Numbered from the stretch's first letter, positions 23,601-35,943 are shown. The stretch: DNA of 64,000 nucleotides from Ophthalmolycus amberensis (GCA_024529925.1 JAFEUB010001023.1:218501-282500); one strand, 5' to 3'. Translations and numbers: made by a program. Notes: generated by a model not told the origin, from the sequence alone.

Positions 23601-26317
23601 TTCTGTAAAGAACTTAACTGACCCTCTCCTGGAACGGGAACATAGTTGTGGTCTGAACTTTGATATCTACAAAATCTAGAGTGGTTGGATCTAGACCCTT
23701 ACTGCTGAGGTGTTACATGAGTCTAAAATGTCTTGGTAAAACACTGACAGGACTAAGCACTAGAAATGTATTAAAACAGGCCTGTTTCAGTGGACGAGAG
23801 ACATCTAGAATGGGGGTTTACCTGCTCCTCTTGTGATTGGCCACCGGGGATCGTGATCGGGAACGCGAAGCGGAGCGCCTTCTGGGCGCGGAGGTGGACC
23901 GAGACCGAGACCTGGAACGACTGGAGGAGAGGGGGGAGGGAAACATTTACGTGCTCCGCTGTTGGATGAGGAAGCTGGAATTATGCTTCTGCAGAGATAC
24001 ATATGAACATCTTTGCAAACCGAAGCAGCGAAGGGTGTTATGGGTAGACTGCACGAGCTCGCAGACGTGCAGAACTCCCAAATCTCAACGTGCAGTCCTC
24101 GATCGGTTGATCCAACATTGTGCAGTAGAATGAGATCTTCTTTTAGAGCTCTGGAAACTAAATTCCTCTTCACAGCTGTTAATATGGTTGCCCATGTTGT
24201 CACTGTCCTGTCAAATCAGGTCGATAAATCCAAATTCTTTGTAGTTTGTTGTAGATGCAGTGTTTTTGATTTGTGTGATTTATTTTGACTGAGTTCTTCT
24301 GTATTTTCGTTACATTGTGGTTTTACTGAACAATCAACACAGAGAATCGTAATTTTAGGCCTAAATCCTGACTTAAGAAAATGTAATTTTTCAACAGAGA
24401 ACATCCCAAAGCAGAACTGTTGTACTTTCTACGTCTCACTCTGCAGTCGCATCTCCGGTGCAGAAGCTTTGCGACGACAGCAATGATGCGTTTCAGATGC
24501 AAGCTGTGTGTCAGCTACGGCGTGAAAACCTGCTGCGCACACGACCTACCTTCTCACTGGAGTCCTGGACTTGGAGCGGGCCGGGGAGCCGGACCTATCA
24601 TGACGGGAAGCACAGCGGATTTAATTACAGCTCTGGTGGAAACGATGGCAACACTTGAGCCATCTAACGACCAGAGTGGGGGTGACAAAAACAACAAGCA
24701 CACCGGTCTCGTAGTTAATTGATCCCAGAGGGAATGTACTGATCATCGGTTCTGCCCTTCTGCCGCAGAACCGGATTAACAACGCGGATGAAGAGTGGCT
24801 ACACCTGTCACATACAGTGTATCTCCAACGATACCAAAAGCACTGTAGTACCATAACAGTGACTTATAGATCAACTAATTATATTCTTACCTGCTCCTGC
24901 GTCTGGAATAGGATGGAGATCGACGACGGCTCCTGAGAAAAGAACAAAAAAGTATAAACAAAAGGCTCATCTGTTGACCTGGCTCCCATGAATAAACATG
25001 ACACAAAGAGTGTCTGTGTTTCAGTGCTGACTTACCGGCTGCGGCTGCGGCTGTGGGAGTGGGAACGAGAGTGATAACGGCGTCCGCGGGACCTGGAGCG
25101 AGATCGGGAATGGGAGCGAGACCTGGAACGGAAACACACAAACATCTCTTATTCTCTGCTGTCTTTTGATGGGACAAGAAGGATGAGTGGCACTCGTGTC
25201 AACGCGCATCGCTTCAGCCACATGCAAAACGGACTGCATCCCCTCACCTGCTGCGACGGCCTCCTCGCTTGCTAAAGCGGTAGCAGTCGTAGGCATAGTG
25301 GCCCCGGTCCCCGCACTGGTAACACCGATCGCTGGGGTCGAACTGCCGTCGGCTGGGGCGCCCGCGGCCCTTCCTGGAGAGGCCGGTTGACAACTCCACT
25401 CGAACCCGTGAACCACAGAGGAGCCTGAGGAGAGGAAAGGGTCAGCGAGGGAGGCTGCAGGGACAGAAAGCCTGAACAACATTACACTGTTGTCCTCTAA
25501 GATTCCTATAATATTTGTGTTCCTTTTGTCTGTTACAAAAGGGATGGTGGCTTTAAAGAGAGCTTAAACAATGGCTTCAGTTCCCCGTCAGGTAAAGCCG
25601 TGAAAATATTCTATTACACTTAATAATACATTTTATTTATTGAGCGCTTTTCATAATTCTCAAAGACACTTTACATTAAAATCATGATATAAAAGAAAGC
25701 TGTACACTAAAATTGTAAAACACATAATATCGGTCACACACTAAAAGCAGTTCTGAATAGGTGGGTTTTGATTTGTGATTTGAATATGGAAAGGTCAGTG
25801 CAGTCTCGGATGTGTTTGGGGAGGGAGTTCCAACTGATGTTGATTTTTTTTAAATGTCTGAAATAGCTACTGTAGGTAGTCCTATGGATAAGTACTTCAT
25901 ACAACCCCACTTAAAAACATGCAAACTGCCCCTTCAAGGGCTACACACTTTGTAGATGGGATTTGTACATTATACAGCAGTGGGTCATTTTTTGATTTTT
26001 TTTTAATCTTTTGTGCTTCCTCTATTTTTATTGAAGAACAAAACAGAGGACTACTGAAATATTTCCGGACAATATTACAGGATATCAACTTACTTTCCAT
26101 CCATGCCTTTCACTGCATCTTCTGCATCTCTGGGATCCTCAAACTCCACAAAGGCGAACCCGGGTGGGTTCCTGGCCACCCAGACGGTCCTCAGTGGGCC
26201 ATAATAACTGAACGCTCGCTCCAGCTCCCCTTTGGCGGCACCATTGCCCAAGTCTCCGACGTACACTTTACAGTCGGTGGCCCGAGACGAACTACGGGAG
26301 GAGGAATGGTGCGACAT
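20635..26317 (-). CDS. srsf7: Serine/arginine-rich splicing factor 7 (7 coding exons)
   Basis: SR protein acting in constitutive and alternative splicing and mRNA export. Coding exons, 5' to 3': 26317-26094, 25424-25248, 25122-25036, 24932-24891, 24594-24550, 23911-23822, 20686-20635; they total 717 nt, 238 residues plus stop, with matching phases. The RRM spans about residues 16-86, with RNP2 KVYVGDL and RNP1 GFAFVEF. The CCHC zinc knuckle CYQCGDRGHYAYDC is at about 109-122; it separates SRSF7 from SRSF3. The rest is an RS domain (RSRSHSRSRSRSRGRR and similar), ending SPAPADN. The start codon lies 16 nt inside an exon with a clean acceptor (CCAACAG), so an untranslated first exon is expected upstream. 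The exon ending at 23911 has a second possible acceptor 9 nt earlier that would add three RS residues. The final intron is 3.1 kb. Confidence 0.93.
21441..21535. repeat. Dispersed DNA-transposon fragment in srsf7 intron
   Basis: Begins TGCGTTCCAATACCCATACT and carries ATACTACTTAGTATGCC, a text found in many fish miniature elements. Only one end is recognisable. Confidence 0.35.
22656..23063. mobile_element. 408-bp hAT MITE in srsf7 intron
   Basis: Inverted termini TAGGGCTGGGCGATA (22656) and TATCGCCCAGCCCTA (ending 23063). The interior is AT-rich and non-coding. The flanking 8-mers CTCTGACC and CTTAGACA are only partly alike, consistent with an aged target duplication. Confidence 0.8.
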
Positions 26318-26699
26318 TTCTCGGTCTCGTTGCCTGTTGGGAAAATGTGCATAAATCAGTCCATTAATCATTAAGATAATTTACAAAATGTACTCTAGTA
26401 ATTTTTCAAGCAAAATTGAAATCCCCTGGTACTAATACAGCATTGGGAAAATCTGACATTGATCTCAGGAAAACTTACCATTTTAATGGTCAATTTAGTG
26501 ATGGAGAAAACAATCTGATTAATTCATTAAATATTACAGGAGATAATTGTGACCCTCTGCCCACCTTCAGCCTAATAAACATTGCATTTGTGCTGTTTAA
26601 ATACAGATTTTCGTCCAAAGCCATTTACAATCCGCACAAACACCCTTCTTACACATTACAACTGCTGGTTACAGACCTTTTCACTTTCTCAGAGAGATC

Positions 26700-27080
26700 T
26701 TCTGAGCTCATGATGGATGCCTTTCTACAGATCAGAGGTTCTCACAGGACAGAAATGCTACACACATCGGAGTATCGTGTAGAATATGATGCGCTGCTGC
26801 AGATTACAGTGTATAAATGAGTTAGAATGCAGCATACACATTCATGCAGCAGTCATATTAATCCAGAAACATCGTATATAATAGTAAAACGCTGACATGG
26901 AACATTTTAAAGCACAATCAATGATGTTATTTTTTATATTTTGAGTACATTTAGCTGATAATACTTTTACTTTAGTTAGGATTGGAATGCAGGATTTTTT
27001 TTTTTTTACTTGTAGAGTATTTTCATAATGCGGTACTAGCACCGTTATTTAAGTAAAGGATCTGAATACTTCTTCTTAGA
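26700..27080. mobile_element. Dispersed hAT-like repeat copy in srsf7 5' intron
   Basis: Same family as 17.73-18.17 kb and 60.0-60.87 kb: CATTCATGCAGCAGTCAT, TTTTAAAGCACAATC and, at the right, TTAAGTAAAGGATCTGAATA. Non-coding. Confidence 0.55.
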
Positions 27081-27676
27081 AAACATCTCGGTTGGTCACA
27101 CGAGCGCCTGTTCGCGCGCCAAGCACCAGCCTCCTGCAATCTCTTAACATGACCGATCACGTCCTGTTCAGTGGTGTCAACCGTATCTACACAGGACGGA
27201 CTTTGCGTTATAGTATTGCCGTTATAGCGGAACAATAACCGCGTTGTATTTAACCGTCTCCGTTAACTAGTTAGATACAGAGCAGTTATTTTCTAACCGG
27301 GCACCTTTCATTGGGGCCAATAACAAGTCTATAAAACCGTACTATGATGATTAACGCTACATGGTGTCTGACACCAGCGGAAGACGCACTGTTTTGAACT
27401 AAATGATATAACGTTACGCGGATTAGTCTGTGTCGCGTTAGCTTGATCAGTCAAGAGGGGCCATTTCTAGCTCACCAAACCACCACTAAATATTAATTTA
27501 ATATTTAGACACACTTTTTAAGAGACAACTATTCGACTCAAATACACAATATATCTGTTTGGTGTGTGCATGTACCTTAACATGTATTTAATTGGTTAAA
27601 CATGGAGAATTAGCCGAAGGCCTCGCTCTCCGCCTGCTCAAAAACAATGGCGACCGCACGCGCTAGCTAACGTTAC

Positions 27677-27800
27677 CTTCTGCCGCTGCTCCGATGATTA
27701 CCGACTCAGCTCCGCGCAGGGGGGAAATTCAGCCGCCTGAAACAGAAACCCGAGGTGGTATTAAACCAATTTACCAATGTTTTTTCTCAGAATTATCTTG
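27677..27800 (-). promoter_or_regulatory. srsf7: Probable srsf7 untranslated first exon and promoter
   Basis: Minus-strand text ending GCGGCAGAAG is followed by the donor GTAACGTTAG at 27676. This pairs well with the acceptor in front of the srsf7 start exon at 26333. The surroundings are CG-rich. The first-exon start is not defined by the sequence. Confidence 0.4.
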
Positions 27801-28551
27801 CCAAATTGCCACTTTCGTGGACATTAACGGCTATTCCACATGCCTATCCCACAGGTTGGCCGGGTTAACCACTAGAAACGAAACACAGCCCCCCCGAACT
27901 AACTGCGTCACATCCGCATCTGCGCACTGTGACTTTAAAAAAAGGCAAACCTCCGATGAATACTTTCAGAATACAGTGACCAAACTGACCGCTCAGATCA
28001 AAGTACCTCGGATTTGGTACAGCACTTGAGTAAACGTAGGCCTACTTAGTTACATTCCACCACCCGAAACACCAACAACATTCCCCAGTAACAATAATAA
28101 AGAAGGACATGCTGATTATCTGTATAAATGCGCCATTTTCTATCAAACAATATAAATCTGAAGTAATCAGTTACCACTGGAGAGCAGTAAACGCATTAAT
28201 ATCAGTATGAATACCTATACGATACATCAAGATGAAGAATGTGTTGTTGTTTCTAAGTCTGCAAACCTGTTATTAAAGTTATCTTTTCCTCACTATTTCT
28301 AATTCATATCTGATTGTATCAGTCTAGTCACTATATTTTGAAAGGGCAAGCCGGTGTCCCTCGTGGAACTCATGGTCCCATAGGACAAAGGTCAGGGGTC
28401 TCTGAAGCCAGAGCTGCAATTGTGTTTTAAGGTACACTACGAGAAAAAACTTGGTTTTGGTGGAAAGAAAACATCCTAAATACACATTTAGGTGTTTATT
28501 TTACTATTTGGTCTTCTACGTCTGTAGAGTTTTACTAAGTTCACCAAAAGC
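27801..28551. other. Intergenic, nothing recognised
   Basis: AT-rich sequence upstream of srsf7 with no exon, RNA gene or complete repeat recognised. Confidence 0.4.
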
Positions 28552-30351
28552 TAGCATAAGATAATGCCTCATTTGCATATGATATTTGCATAAAACTTGT
28601 ATTACGAAAAATAATTGCCCTGACAATCAACTGTGGAAGTTGTATGGTGATATCTATATTTTTATCATATTTTTTTATCATATTCACCTGTCTTCACAAT
28701 ATATGGAATTGTATCTATAAAGGCTGTTTTCTTAGAATAACTTCTTTCTCACTCTGAGATATATATTCTGAAGGTTCTTATAGAGGGCTTTGTTTATTTC
28801 ATTCACATTCTGATTTATGTAACCTTTTGTTCCTAAAAACATGGTCAAATGTTGTTGTTTTTAATGGCTGTTGACAGTATTTTCAGATTTTTGAAGTGAT
28901 ACAAGGAGATATCCAAAAAACCCTCGGTAAAACCCTTTGACTCTAATGTGTCAACAAAATGAAACAATCATTTTTAACCTGGCTTTATCCAATGTTGTAT
29001 GATAATGCCTCATATGCATATTCAAACACACAATTTCAGAAAAAGTGTCATGCTAAAAAGAATTGTCTAAATGTAAATAATCAACTGGGGAGGTTTCATG
29101 GTGATATCTATGACACATAATGTGTCATAGATATCATGTAGAAAAGGTCAAAGGTCAAAAGTAGGATACCCTGATTGTTCTTCTTGGAGTTCTGCTCATT
29201 CCAAGTCCAATACTCTATTTACTTTTCTTATTGTTTATTTTTCTCAGAACTTTAGAGTTATATTAACCTCTGAGGTGTTTCGGTGCATGTTGGGTTTAAC
29301 TGCCGTTTGCTCATTCAGTGCAAAAATAATGACTCAGACACATTATGCCTTGAAAATAAATAAACTATATTCAATTAAGGTCAATTTCATTTAATTCAAG
29401 ACCTTCATTTTCTTTCGGTAACACATTACACCTCATGCCATGTTCTCAAAAACAAGTTCGTCAAATGTTTTTTTCATTTCATAAAAAAACTTAAATCTCA
29501 TCTTCAAGTTAATCATTTATTACAGTATTGAATAAATGTTTATGTCTATCACATGATATTGTAGTAACTCAGTCGTTATTTCCCTACAAAGGTTCAGGCA
29601 GAGAGAGAGAGAGACATTTTCATCATCACAGGAAAAAACTTCACAGGGAGACACATTGAAGGGCAAGACCGGGAAGGAGGGAATGGGAGGAGAAGGAGAG
29701 AGAAGAAGGACAAGGAGAAAAGGGAGACGAAGAAGAAGAAGAAGGAAGGAGGAGGAGGAAGAAGAAGAGGGTAACACTAATACAGAAATATTGTACACCA
29801 ACAAACTAAAAAAGATGACCCAACAGAGCCCGCTCCCTTTTCACAGCTTCTGAAGGTAACGTAACTAAAGAGCAGCAGACACTGTCTCTGTGTGTCTCTT
29901 CTATATCTGGATGGAGCCGCTTGCTCTTTTTAATCTCACAGAGAGCCTCTGGTGTTTGGGATTGGAACTGTGGGGCATTAACCCCACAGGGTAAAATAAT
30001 GCCTACAAGGCGTCCATCACAGTAGACCATGCTACTAACACACGTACACGGAGGGTTCAACATGCATCTTGCAGAAGGACACGGAGGGGGGAGGCAAACA
30101 CGGACGCACACTTAGGGGGAGGGCGAGGAGGAGATGCTGGATGGGGAGGCGTCACATCTAGCTACAGAACAGCAAGGGGCCGAAGCCAGACAGTTAGTAA
30201 CAGAAGTTAATGGAAAACATAGTCCGGACAGTGTTCTGTTCTCGGGGGGTGGAGCCACACCTGCTGGGACGAGGCCGGGTACACAATCTGATATGTAGAC
30301 GTCGGTGCTGAGAACTCTTCACCCATTCATTAATTACACCGCAGCTCTCTC

Positions 30352-30392
<41 letters not shown>

Positions 30393-30429
30393 GCGTTCTA
30401 GGTCCCACCGGGTGGTTCAGTGAGTAGAC
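28552..30429 (+). repeat. 1.88-kb direct repeat, copy 1
   Basis: Nearly identical to 52675-54540 in the same orientation. It runs from TAGCATAAGATAATGCCTC to GGTTCAGTGAGTAGAC; differences are mostly one-base indels and microsatellite length changes. Inside it are two diverged sub-repeats beginning ATAATGCCTCAT (28562 and 29003), a 35-bp palindrome (29102-29136), a GA/AAG-rich tract (29600-29770), a minus-strand 101-codon frame (30111-29806) preserved in both copies, and a (GT)n run. No known domain or transposon terminus is recognised. Confidence 0.9.
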
Positions 30430-31415
30430 AGGAAGAAATGGTGATTTTAATAAAGAAAATACTCAAAATTAAACTTGCCGAGCAGGAGAGTCCAAAAATA
30501 TGTACCAAAGAAAACCAGAACGGAGAAAACACAAAACAGGATGAGGTGATTTAAAACAAAGCAGGAAACATAGAGAACGAAGCAGAAGAGAAGAAGAACA
30601 CAGAGACAGAGGAACACAGGGTTTAAATACACTGAGGAGGAGCAGCTCATTAGACACAGGTGGATTCAATCAGGGGGCGGGGCAACATACAAAGACAGGA
30701 AGTGAAGTGAACACAAGAGAAATTCAAAATAAAACAGGAAACAAACTAAACTAAAACCAAGACTGTGACGGTCTCAGTCAGGTAAAGAACCCACCATCCA
30801 TAAGACTAATGATGTCTTCCTGTTTACCAATCTCAACACAGCCTCTTTAATCTCCTATGAGGAGATCTCCTCCACACTCCATGAAAACAAAGGAGGAATA
30901 ACTCAGATCATAGAGCTCCTCTTCAAACGATCCATCTGCTGGGTCCATACTTTGGGTTTTGGTTCCTTCTGTCAAGTTTGGGCAAAAAGGCAGCAGGAGA
31001 TGTACCAAAATGTAGAGAGACACGGGGAGCAGAAGGATGAAGAAAACTTGAACCTGCTCCAGCGCAGGCTAACTTAAGTTAGCTGGATAAGCTTGCCACT
31101 CCCCCGGAAAAAAATGGCAGCTCCCTTCCTCAGAGATCCCATTGATGAAGGAGCGATATTAGTTAGATTAGCGTTTTATAGGGAGAGTTTTTCGACACCG
31201 CCAAGATATATGAGAGTATACTTGGCAATAAAAATAATTCAGATTCTGAATAGAGGAACATGTTCAAGAATAATTTAAGAGATCCATGTTGTAGAAGAAA
31301 GCCTTTATTTGTACTCTATTGGTCAGCCTGTAAATGAAGGTGCACAAGAAATAAGAATTTCAGTTCAGTTAAGATTCATGCCAAAGCTCACAAATTCTTT
31401 AGGCAAAGCTTTGCT
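30430..31415. other. Repeat-rich spacer, no gene recognised
   Basis: Low-complexity purine-rich text at about 30430-30780 (AAAACAGG and GGAAAC motifs) looks like the end of an old retroelement but cannot be classified. The remainder shows no coding signal. Confidence 0.35.
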
Positions 31416-33122
31416 TTACATGGTGACACTTACATCCAGCTGCCGATCAAGCAATGCAATCTCCTTGTGGATCTTCCTCATTTTCAGCTGGCGGTAAGCA
31501 ATTTCTGTACGCAAGTACCGTTTGTACAGCGTCCGCACATCTTCATGGTCAACCTGAAAAAAAGACAAGAAAACCATTCATAACTTTGTTCAGTGTGGTG
31601 GTCAGATGCCAACTAAACTCAGACCTCCCCTCACAATGTGAGGGTATTAAATGAGAACTCACATCCCCATCTCCAGTTCCAGCAGAGTGAGAGGGGCCAG
31701 GCTCCAGCGGATCAGGCCGTGGTCCAGCAGGGTTTGACTAAAGGAATGCATTGATGTGGTCCAAATACCACTCACAAGGAGTGAGTTGGATATAGGAGTA
31801 TTAGTTTCCACAACTTGCTTTTACCACATCACCGGAGAACGCCGACACAGTCTCCTCGTCGTCTGGACTGGCCTCCTGTTAGTGAATTAGGAATTATTAG
31901 GAACTTTGGAAGATTGTCTTTGGTTTTAAAAGACACACACAATGAACATGTATAGAATCATTACACAATGATGCAGCAATATCAACTTACATCAGTGGGC
32001 TCCTCTCCTCCGACTAACACTATGAGTGGTGGCTGCAGCAATATGACTGAAGGTCCAGCCACTGCAAAATGTGACGATGGTTAACCAAATGACTAATTAT
32101 GAAGGAAACTCATAGAATGAAGTGCACCTACCTTTGAGATAGGCCTCCTCTCAGTAGTGCCCACCTCAGAGGAGCTGCCCCCAGCTATGCCCTCCATCAT
32201 GGGCCTACCCCTATTGTGCTGGAGTGCCAGCTCCTCAGCAGGAGTGAAGTCTGGAGTCTTAGGTCCTCCCCCCGTCTTGACCATATCAGCCCTCTTTTTG
32301 TTTGCTAAAATATGAAGGATATGACACTGACAAGCTGTTCAATACATTACCATGGCAGATATTGTATTGACTCACCATTCTGAGTAATGTGTTCGTGCTT
32401 AGTGTTTACTTGCTCCCATGTCCTCTTGATGGCTGCGTTGCATACATGGGGTTAAAGCACTCATAATTATATGACAGTGTTATTAGTACACCAGCACATC
32501 ATTATTGTAGAAAATGATGAAGGTGGACTCATGATAACAATAGAGAGAATCACACACTATTTATTTTCACTGCTTCAATTGATTGAATTTCTGATTATGA
32601 ATAATACACACATACATACTGATCCACCCATACACAGATTCACACACACATATTCAAACTGCTAGTTCTATATGGTAATCTACACATACATGTATATACA
32701 CATATATAGTACATGATACATAAGGGCATACAGTACATATATCCTCATATTAATTCGTATCAATTAGATACTCTTTGGGCTTGTTTTTATCTACTTATTC
32801 TGAAAGAGTTGAGATCATTATTTTCACAAGCAAGATCTCATTGGATGATGCATTTCATGAAGTCTACTGCCAGCAGGCACATTTAAAGACATATAATCTG
32901 ATTGATTGGGGTGATGAGGCATTCAAATGAGCTGATACATTTTCCCAACACTTACGCATTTAACTTGTCTGAGATATTTTGCCGTGCTTGTCTAGTCCTC
33001 GCAGCGGTGGCGGTGTTAGACTTTGCCGTGATTACGGTCTTGAAATCCTCATATGCGTTAATGATCATCTCCTGCTCGTCAGCGGAGTAAAAAGAGGCTC
33101 TTTCTTTGAGTTTATTTGCCAT
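31416..33122 (-). CDS. Harbinger-derived Myb/SANT-like DNA-binding protein (multi-exon)
   Basis: Exons read on the minus strand: about 33122-32956, starting MANKLKERASFYSADEQEMI and carrying the Myb/SANT-like helices typical of the second PIF/Harbinger protein and of NAIF1-like genes; about 32450-32394 (IKRTWEQVNTKHEHITQN); about 32309-32131 (KTGGGPKTPDFTPAEELAL, RPMMEGIAGGSSSE); about 32061-31991; about 31876-31830 (ASPDDEETVSAFSGD); about 31738-31664; and a last exon about 31555-31416 (VRTLYKRYLRTEIAYRQL, then an Ile/Lys/Leu-rich coiled coil). Most exons have clean donors (GTAAGT, GTGAGT, GTAGGT). The acceptor of exon 2 is not canonical as read, so the model may be damaged there. No DDE transposase frame lies beside it. 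It is either an internally deleted Harbinger element or a domesticated gene. Confidence 0.6.
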
Positions 33123-34162
33123 TGTACTGTTAGAAAATCATGGTTTCGGTGATCGACGCTTCCCCCTTTTGAAGTAGGACGGGCACGCGCAATCATCCTG
33201 ATCCCGATCGTCTGGGTCGAATTAACGAGACTGTTTGAGTGCAGCCTTGGAGAAACCGAGATAGCCTGACTTCAATCATCGGGTTAATTTAAGCTGGCTA
33301 ATAGGCCATTTGATCGACTTAGTTGAACCACGTACGAGGAACGGGGCACAGGAACCAGGACCACTGAAAGCAGTGGCGGGCCGTGCATTTTATACCTGGG
33401 CCTTCACTGCTGTCTTACCACCTAATAACCTCATGATGGCGCCACAGCTACGGTTATTTGTTTCTCGGGGTGTAACATCACGTATTCGTTTTAAACCGTT
33501 CGGTACAAGGCTTACAAACCGAACAATAATACTGGTGCATTTGGAAAATGCAGAAGCTTAAATTGTGGTAAATATAACGTTTTCGGTGGACACCGGTCTG
33601 TCTGTCTGTTTAGTTTCCGGGTCAGCGTCTGACCCCGGAAGCAAAACAACACGCACAAACTCACGCTCCATTGTCCCCTACTGATTCAAACAGGGCTAAG
33701 CAATCGCCACACAATCCCCATTTCTCCAGACCATCATTCTTGTTTGTAAAAGAAAACAGCCCAAACTGATTCAATTATCCGGACCCTAACCCCACGCAGG
33801 ACGGGATGCTTCGTAATTAACGGACAATGCATATGGTCAAAATCGATGTAATTAACACAATGACAAGAGCTAACTCACAAGAACCGTCACACATATTCAC
33901 AACAAAGCATGACAAAACAATCCAGCAACGCTCACACTAAAGAGCAAGGGCCATTCAAATATTATTTACATCAGGGAACAATATATAATATACATATCTA
34001 ATATCCATAAACGACACGATAGGCAAAATTAACACACTGCAGATATAAAGAAAACAAAAGCAGTTTCACTTACCAAATGCTGTTCTATTTAAATACAAAG
34101 TCCATCCTCCTCTTTGTTTACAAAGAGGTCAATAACTCGGCTGTGCAGTACATCCGTGCGTT
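33123..34162. other. Spacer with one hAT terminus
   Basis: No exon recognised. At 33371 the text CAGTGGCGGGCCGTGCATTT is a typical fish hAT terminus; no matching opposite end was found to the right, so the element is truncated. It may be the end of the ZMYM1-like element whose coding fragment follows. Confidence 0.45.
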
Positions 34163-34426
34163 TCAGTTCCAGCTAGAGGTCCTTTTCAGTATTTCCCTAT
34201 TCTTCTTAACTTTTTCAATGTGGAGCTCCGTTTCCCTGCGAATTTGTTCGTTGATCTGGAGATCCACTCGGGTCCTTCCAAACGTTTTTAAGAGCACCGT
34301 AGCTTGCAAGTGTCCTGCCGTACTTTGGTGTTGTGTGGCGGCTTTGCTCAGGCACCTTAATGTCCTTCTTGAGAAAGGCGTTCCCAGTAACTCCGCCACT
34401 AAATCAGCTTCTCGTCCTTCCGCCAT
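34163..34426 (-). pseudogene. N-terminal fragment of a ZMYM1-like/hAT protein
   Basis: An 87-codon open frame starts MAEGREADLVAELL and contains RRETELHIEKVKKNREILKR. This resembles the segment before the catalytic region of ZMYM1-like hAT transposase-derived proteins in fish, where it continues into a conserved LGKQ-type motif. Here the frame breaks right after EILKRT and nothing of the catalytic domain follows, so the copy is truncated. A CpG-rich region upstream at 34.4-34.65 kb may be its old promoter. The family call is from memory of motif text. Confidence 0.4.
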
Positions 34427-34857
34427 TTGATGTTAAAAAAACAAAGCGAAGTAACAAAAACTAAAAATGCCATCATTTCTTCCATATCTTTCCACTTGAA
34501 CTCTGACTGCTAACAACCTCAGTTCTGCTAGCAAGCACAAGTTTCACTTTAGTCACGTGCTCGCCCACTGACCAATCACAGCACACTCTGCAGCGCGTGC
34601 ACCTGGACATGAGCGGTACGTAATGCTGACGTCATTATAGGCCGCTAGCCGACGCTGACACGTCAAAGAATACGCCCAACATGTCAAACTAAAGATCTGA
34701 TTGGTTGAACACTATGACAATCAACAATATCGTCCCCATGTACTTTAATCTGCACTGGCAGCAGAGCCGAGTCTGCAGGCCTCTGGCATAGACACACATA
34801 GAGGTGAGATCTGAGAGCAACTGAGAGCAACTGAGGAAGACAGTAGCTGTGCAATGA

Positions 34858-34927
34858 GAAAATAATTATTTTCCAAAAATAATTATTTTCCAAAAATAAT
34901 TATTTTCCAAAAATAATTATTTTCCAA
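34858..34927. repeat. 17-bp tandem repeat
   Basis: Four copies of TTTTCCAAAAATAATTA-type units. Each contains the palindrome AATAATTATT. Confidence 0.9.
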
Positions 34928-34969
34928 TAATAATGGGAAAAATATTTTTATAAATTATATTACATGTAG

Positions 34970-35935
34970 TAGGGTTGCACGGTGTATCGCACTCGCTGCT
35001 CTGCTCCCTGTCACGCTGCCTGCAGGCATGCAAGGGGGCGGGGCTGCCCAGCGCGCTCACAGCAACAGGCAGCGCGCGCGCTCACAGCGAGTGATCACAG
35101 GGGAGACATGCAGGAGCTTTTACCGACCGCCCTCGGGTTGTTGGAAAACAAGATGCCAGAAGTATCATCTGGAAGTACTTTGGCTATATTGCAGACAGTG
35201 AAGGAAAGCCCACTGACCTACAGAGACCCGTCTGTGAAACGTGTTTCAGACCAAGTGAGGCAACACGTCTAACACGGCAAAGCACCTTTCAGACAGACAC
35301 CCCGAACTTTTTAAAGAGTTCAAAGAACGACAGGTAAGCACATGTGATTATAAACATGAACACCCAAGCTCACCCATAGACAGCTAACATGAGTAGCCTT
35401 AGCCTAGTTTGACAACAAGCCTATGATCATGAGGTCACAATGCACACAAACGTGTACTAAATGAAACACAATTGATGCAAAATGGCTACATGCTGGTGGA
35501 GCCTGGGGGTGGAGCTTGAGCTAATTATTTTTAGTTAAGGAAAAATAATTATTCCATCAATTAAGATAAAATATGAAGTGAAAATATCAAACTCACTATG
35601 CAAGTAAATGAAGCATTGTTTACCCACCCACTCCCACAGACTCGCAGAGTCAACGGCAATCATGGCACCATGTAGTTTTCATTAATATCTTGCTGGAGGC
35701 TAATACTAATATTAATGCCATTTGTTAAATGTTCAAAAAGCTGGGCAGGAACAAGCTGGTAAAAAAGGGAACCGTACAGATGTTTTATTTATTACTAGTA
35801 TAGATAAATATACCAGTATTGTATCGAATTTGTGGTATTGTATCGAATTCTGGTATCGTATCGTAAGTATCGGTATCGTGATACTTATGGCAGGTATCGT
35901 ATCAAAGTCATAATTTTGGTATCGTGACAACCCTA
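34970..35935 (+). mobile_element. hAT (ZBED/Ac-type) element with perfect 8-bp target duplication
   Basis: Starts TAGGGTTGCACGGT and ends TCGTGACAACCCTA, whose complement is TAGGGTTGTCACGA. Both sides are flanked by the identical 8-mer ACATGTAG (34962-34969 and 35936-35943), the target length of hAT elements. The inside keeps a broken BED zinc-finger exon, and GGTATCGTATC-type subterminal repeats lie near the right end. Most of the transposase is missing. Confidence 0.9.
35140..35333 (+). pseudogene. Frameshifted BED zinc-finger exon of the hAT element
   Basis: One frame gives IIWKYFGYIADSEGKP followed by VCETCFR, the first half of a BED finger with its two cysteines. A different frame gives GGNTSNTAKHLSDRHPELF, the second half with its two histidines. 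The exon ends in a clean donor (CAG then GTAAGC at 35334). The frame change lies near 35248-35256. The finger cannot be made as one peptide from this copy. Confidence 0.75.
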
Positions 35936-35943
35936 ACATGTAG

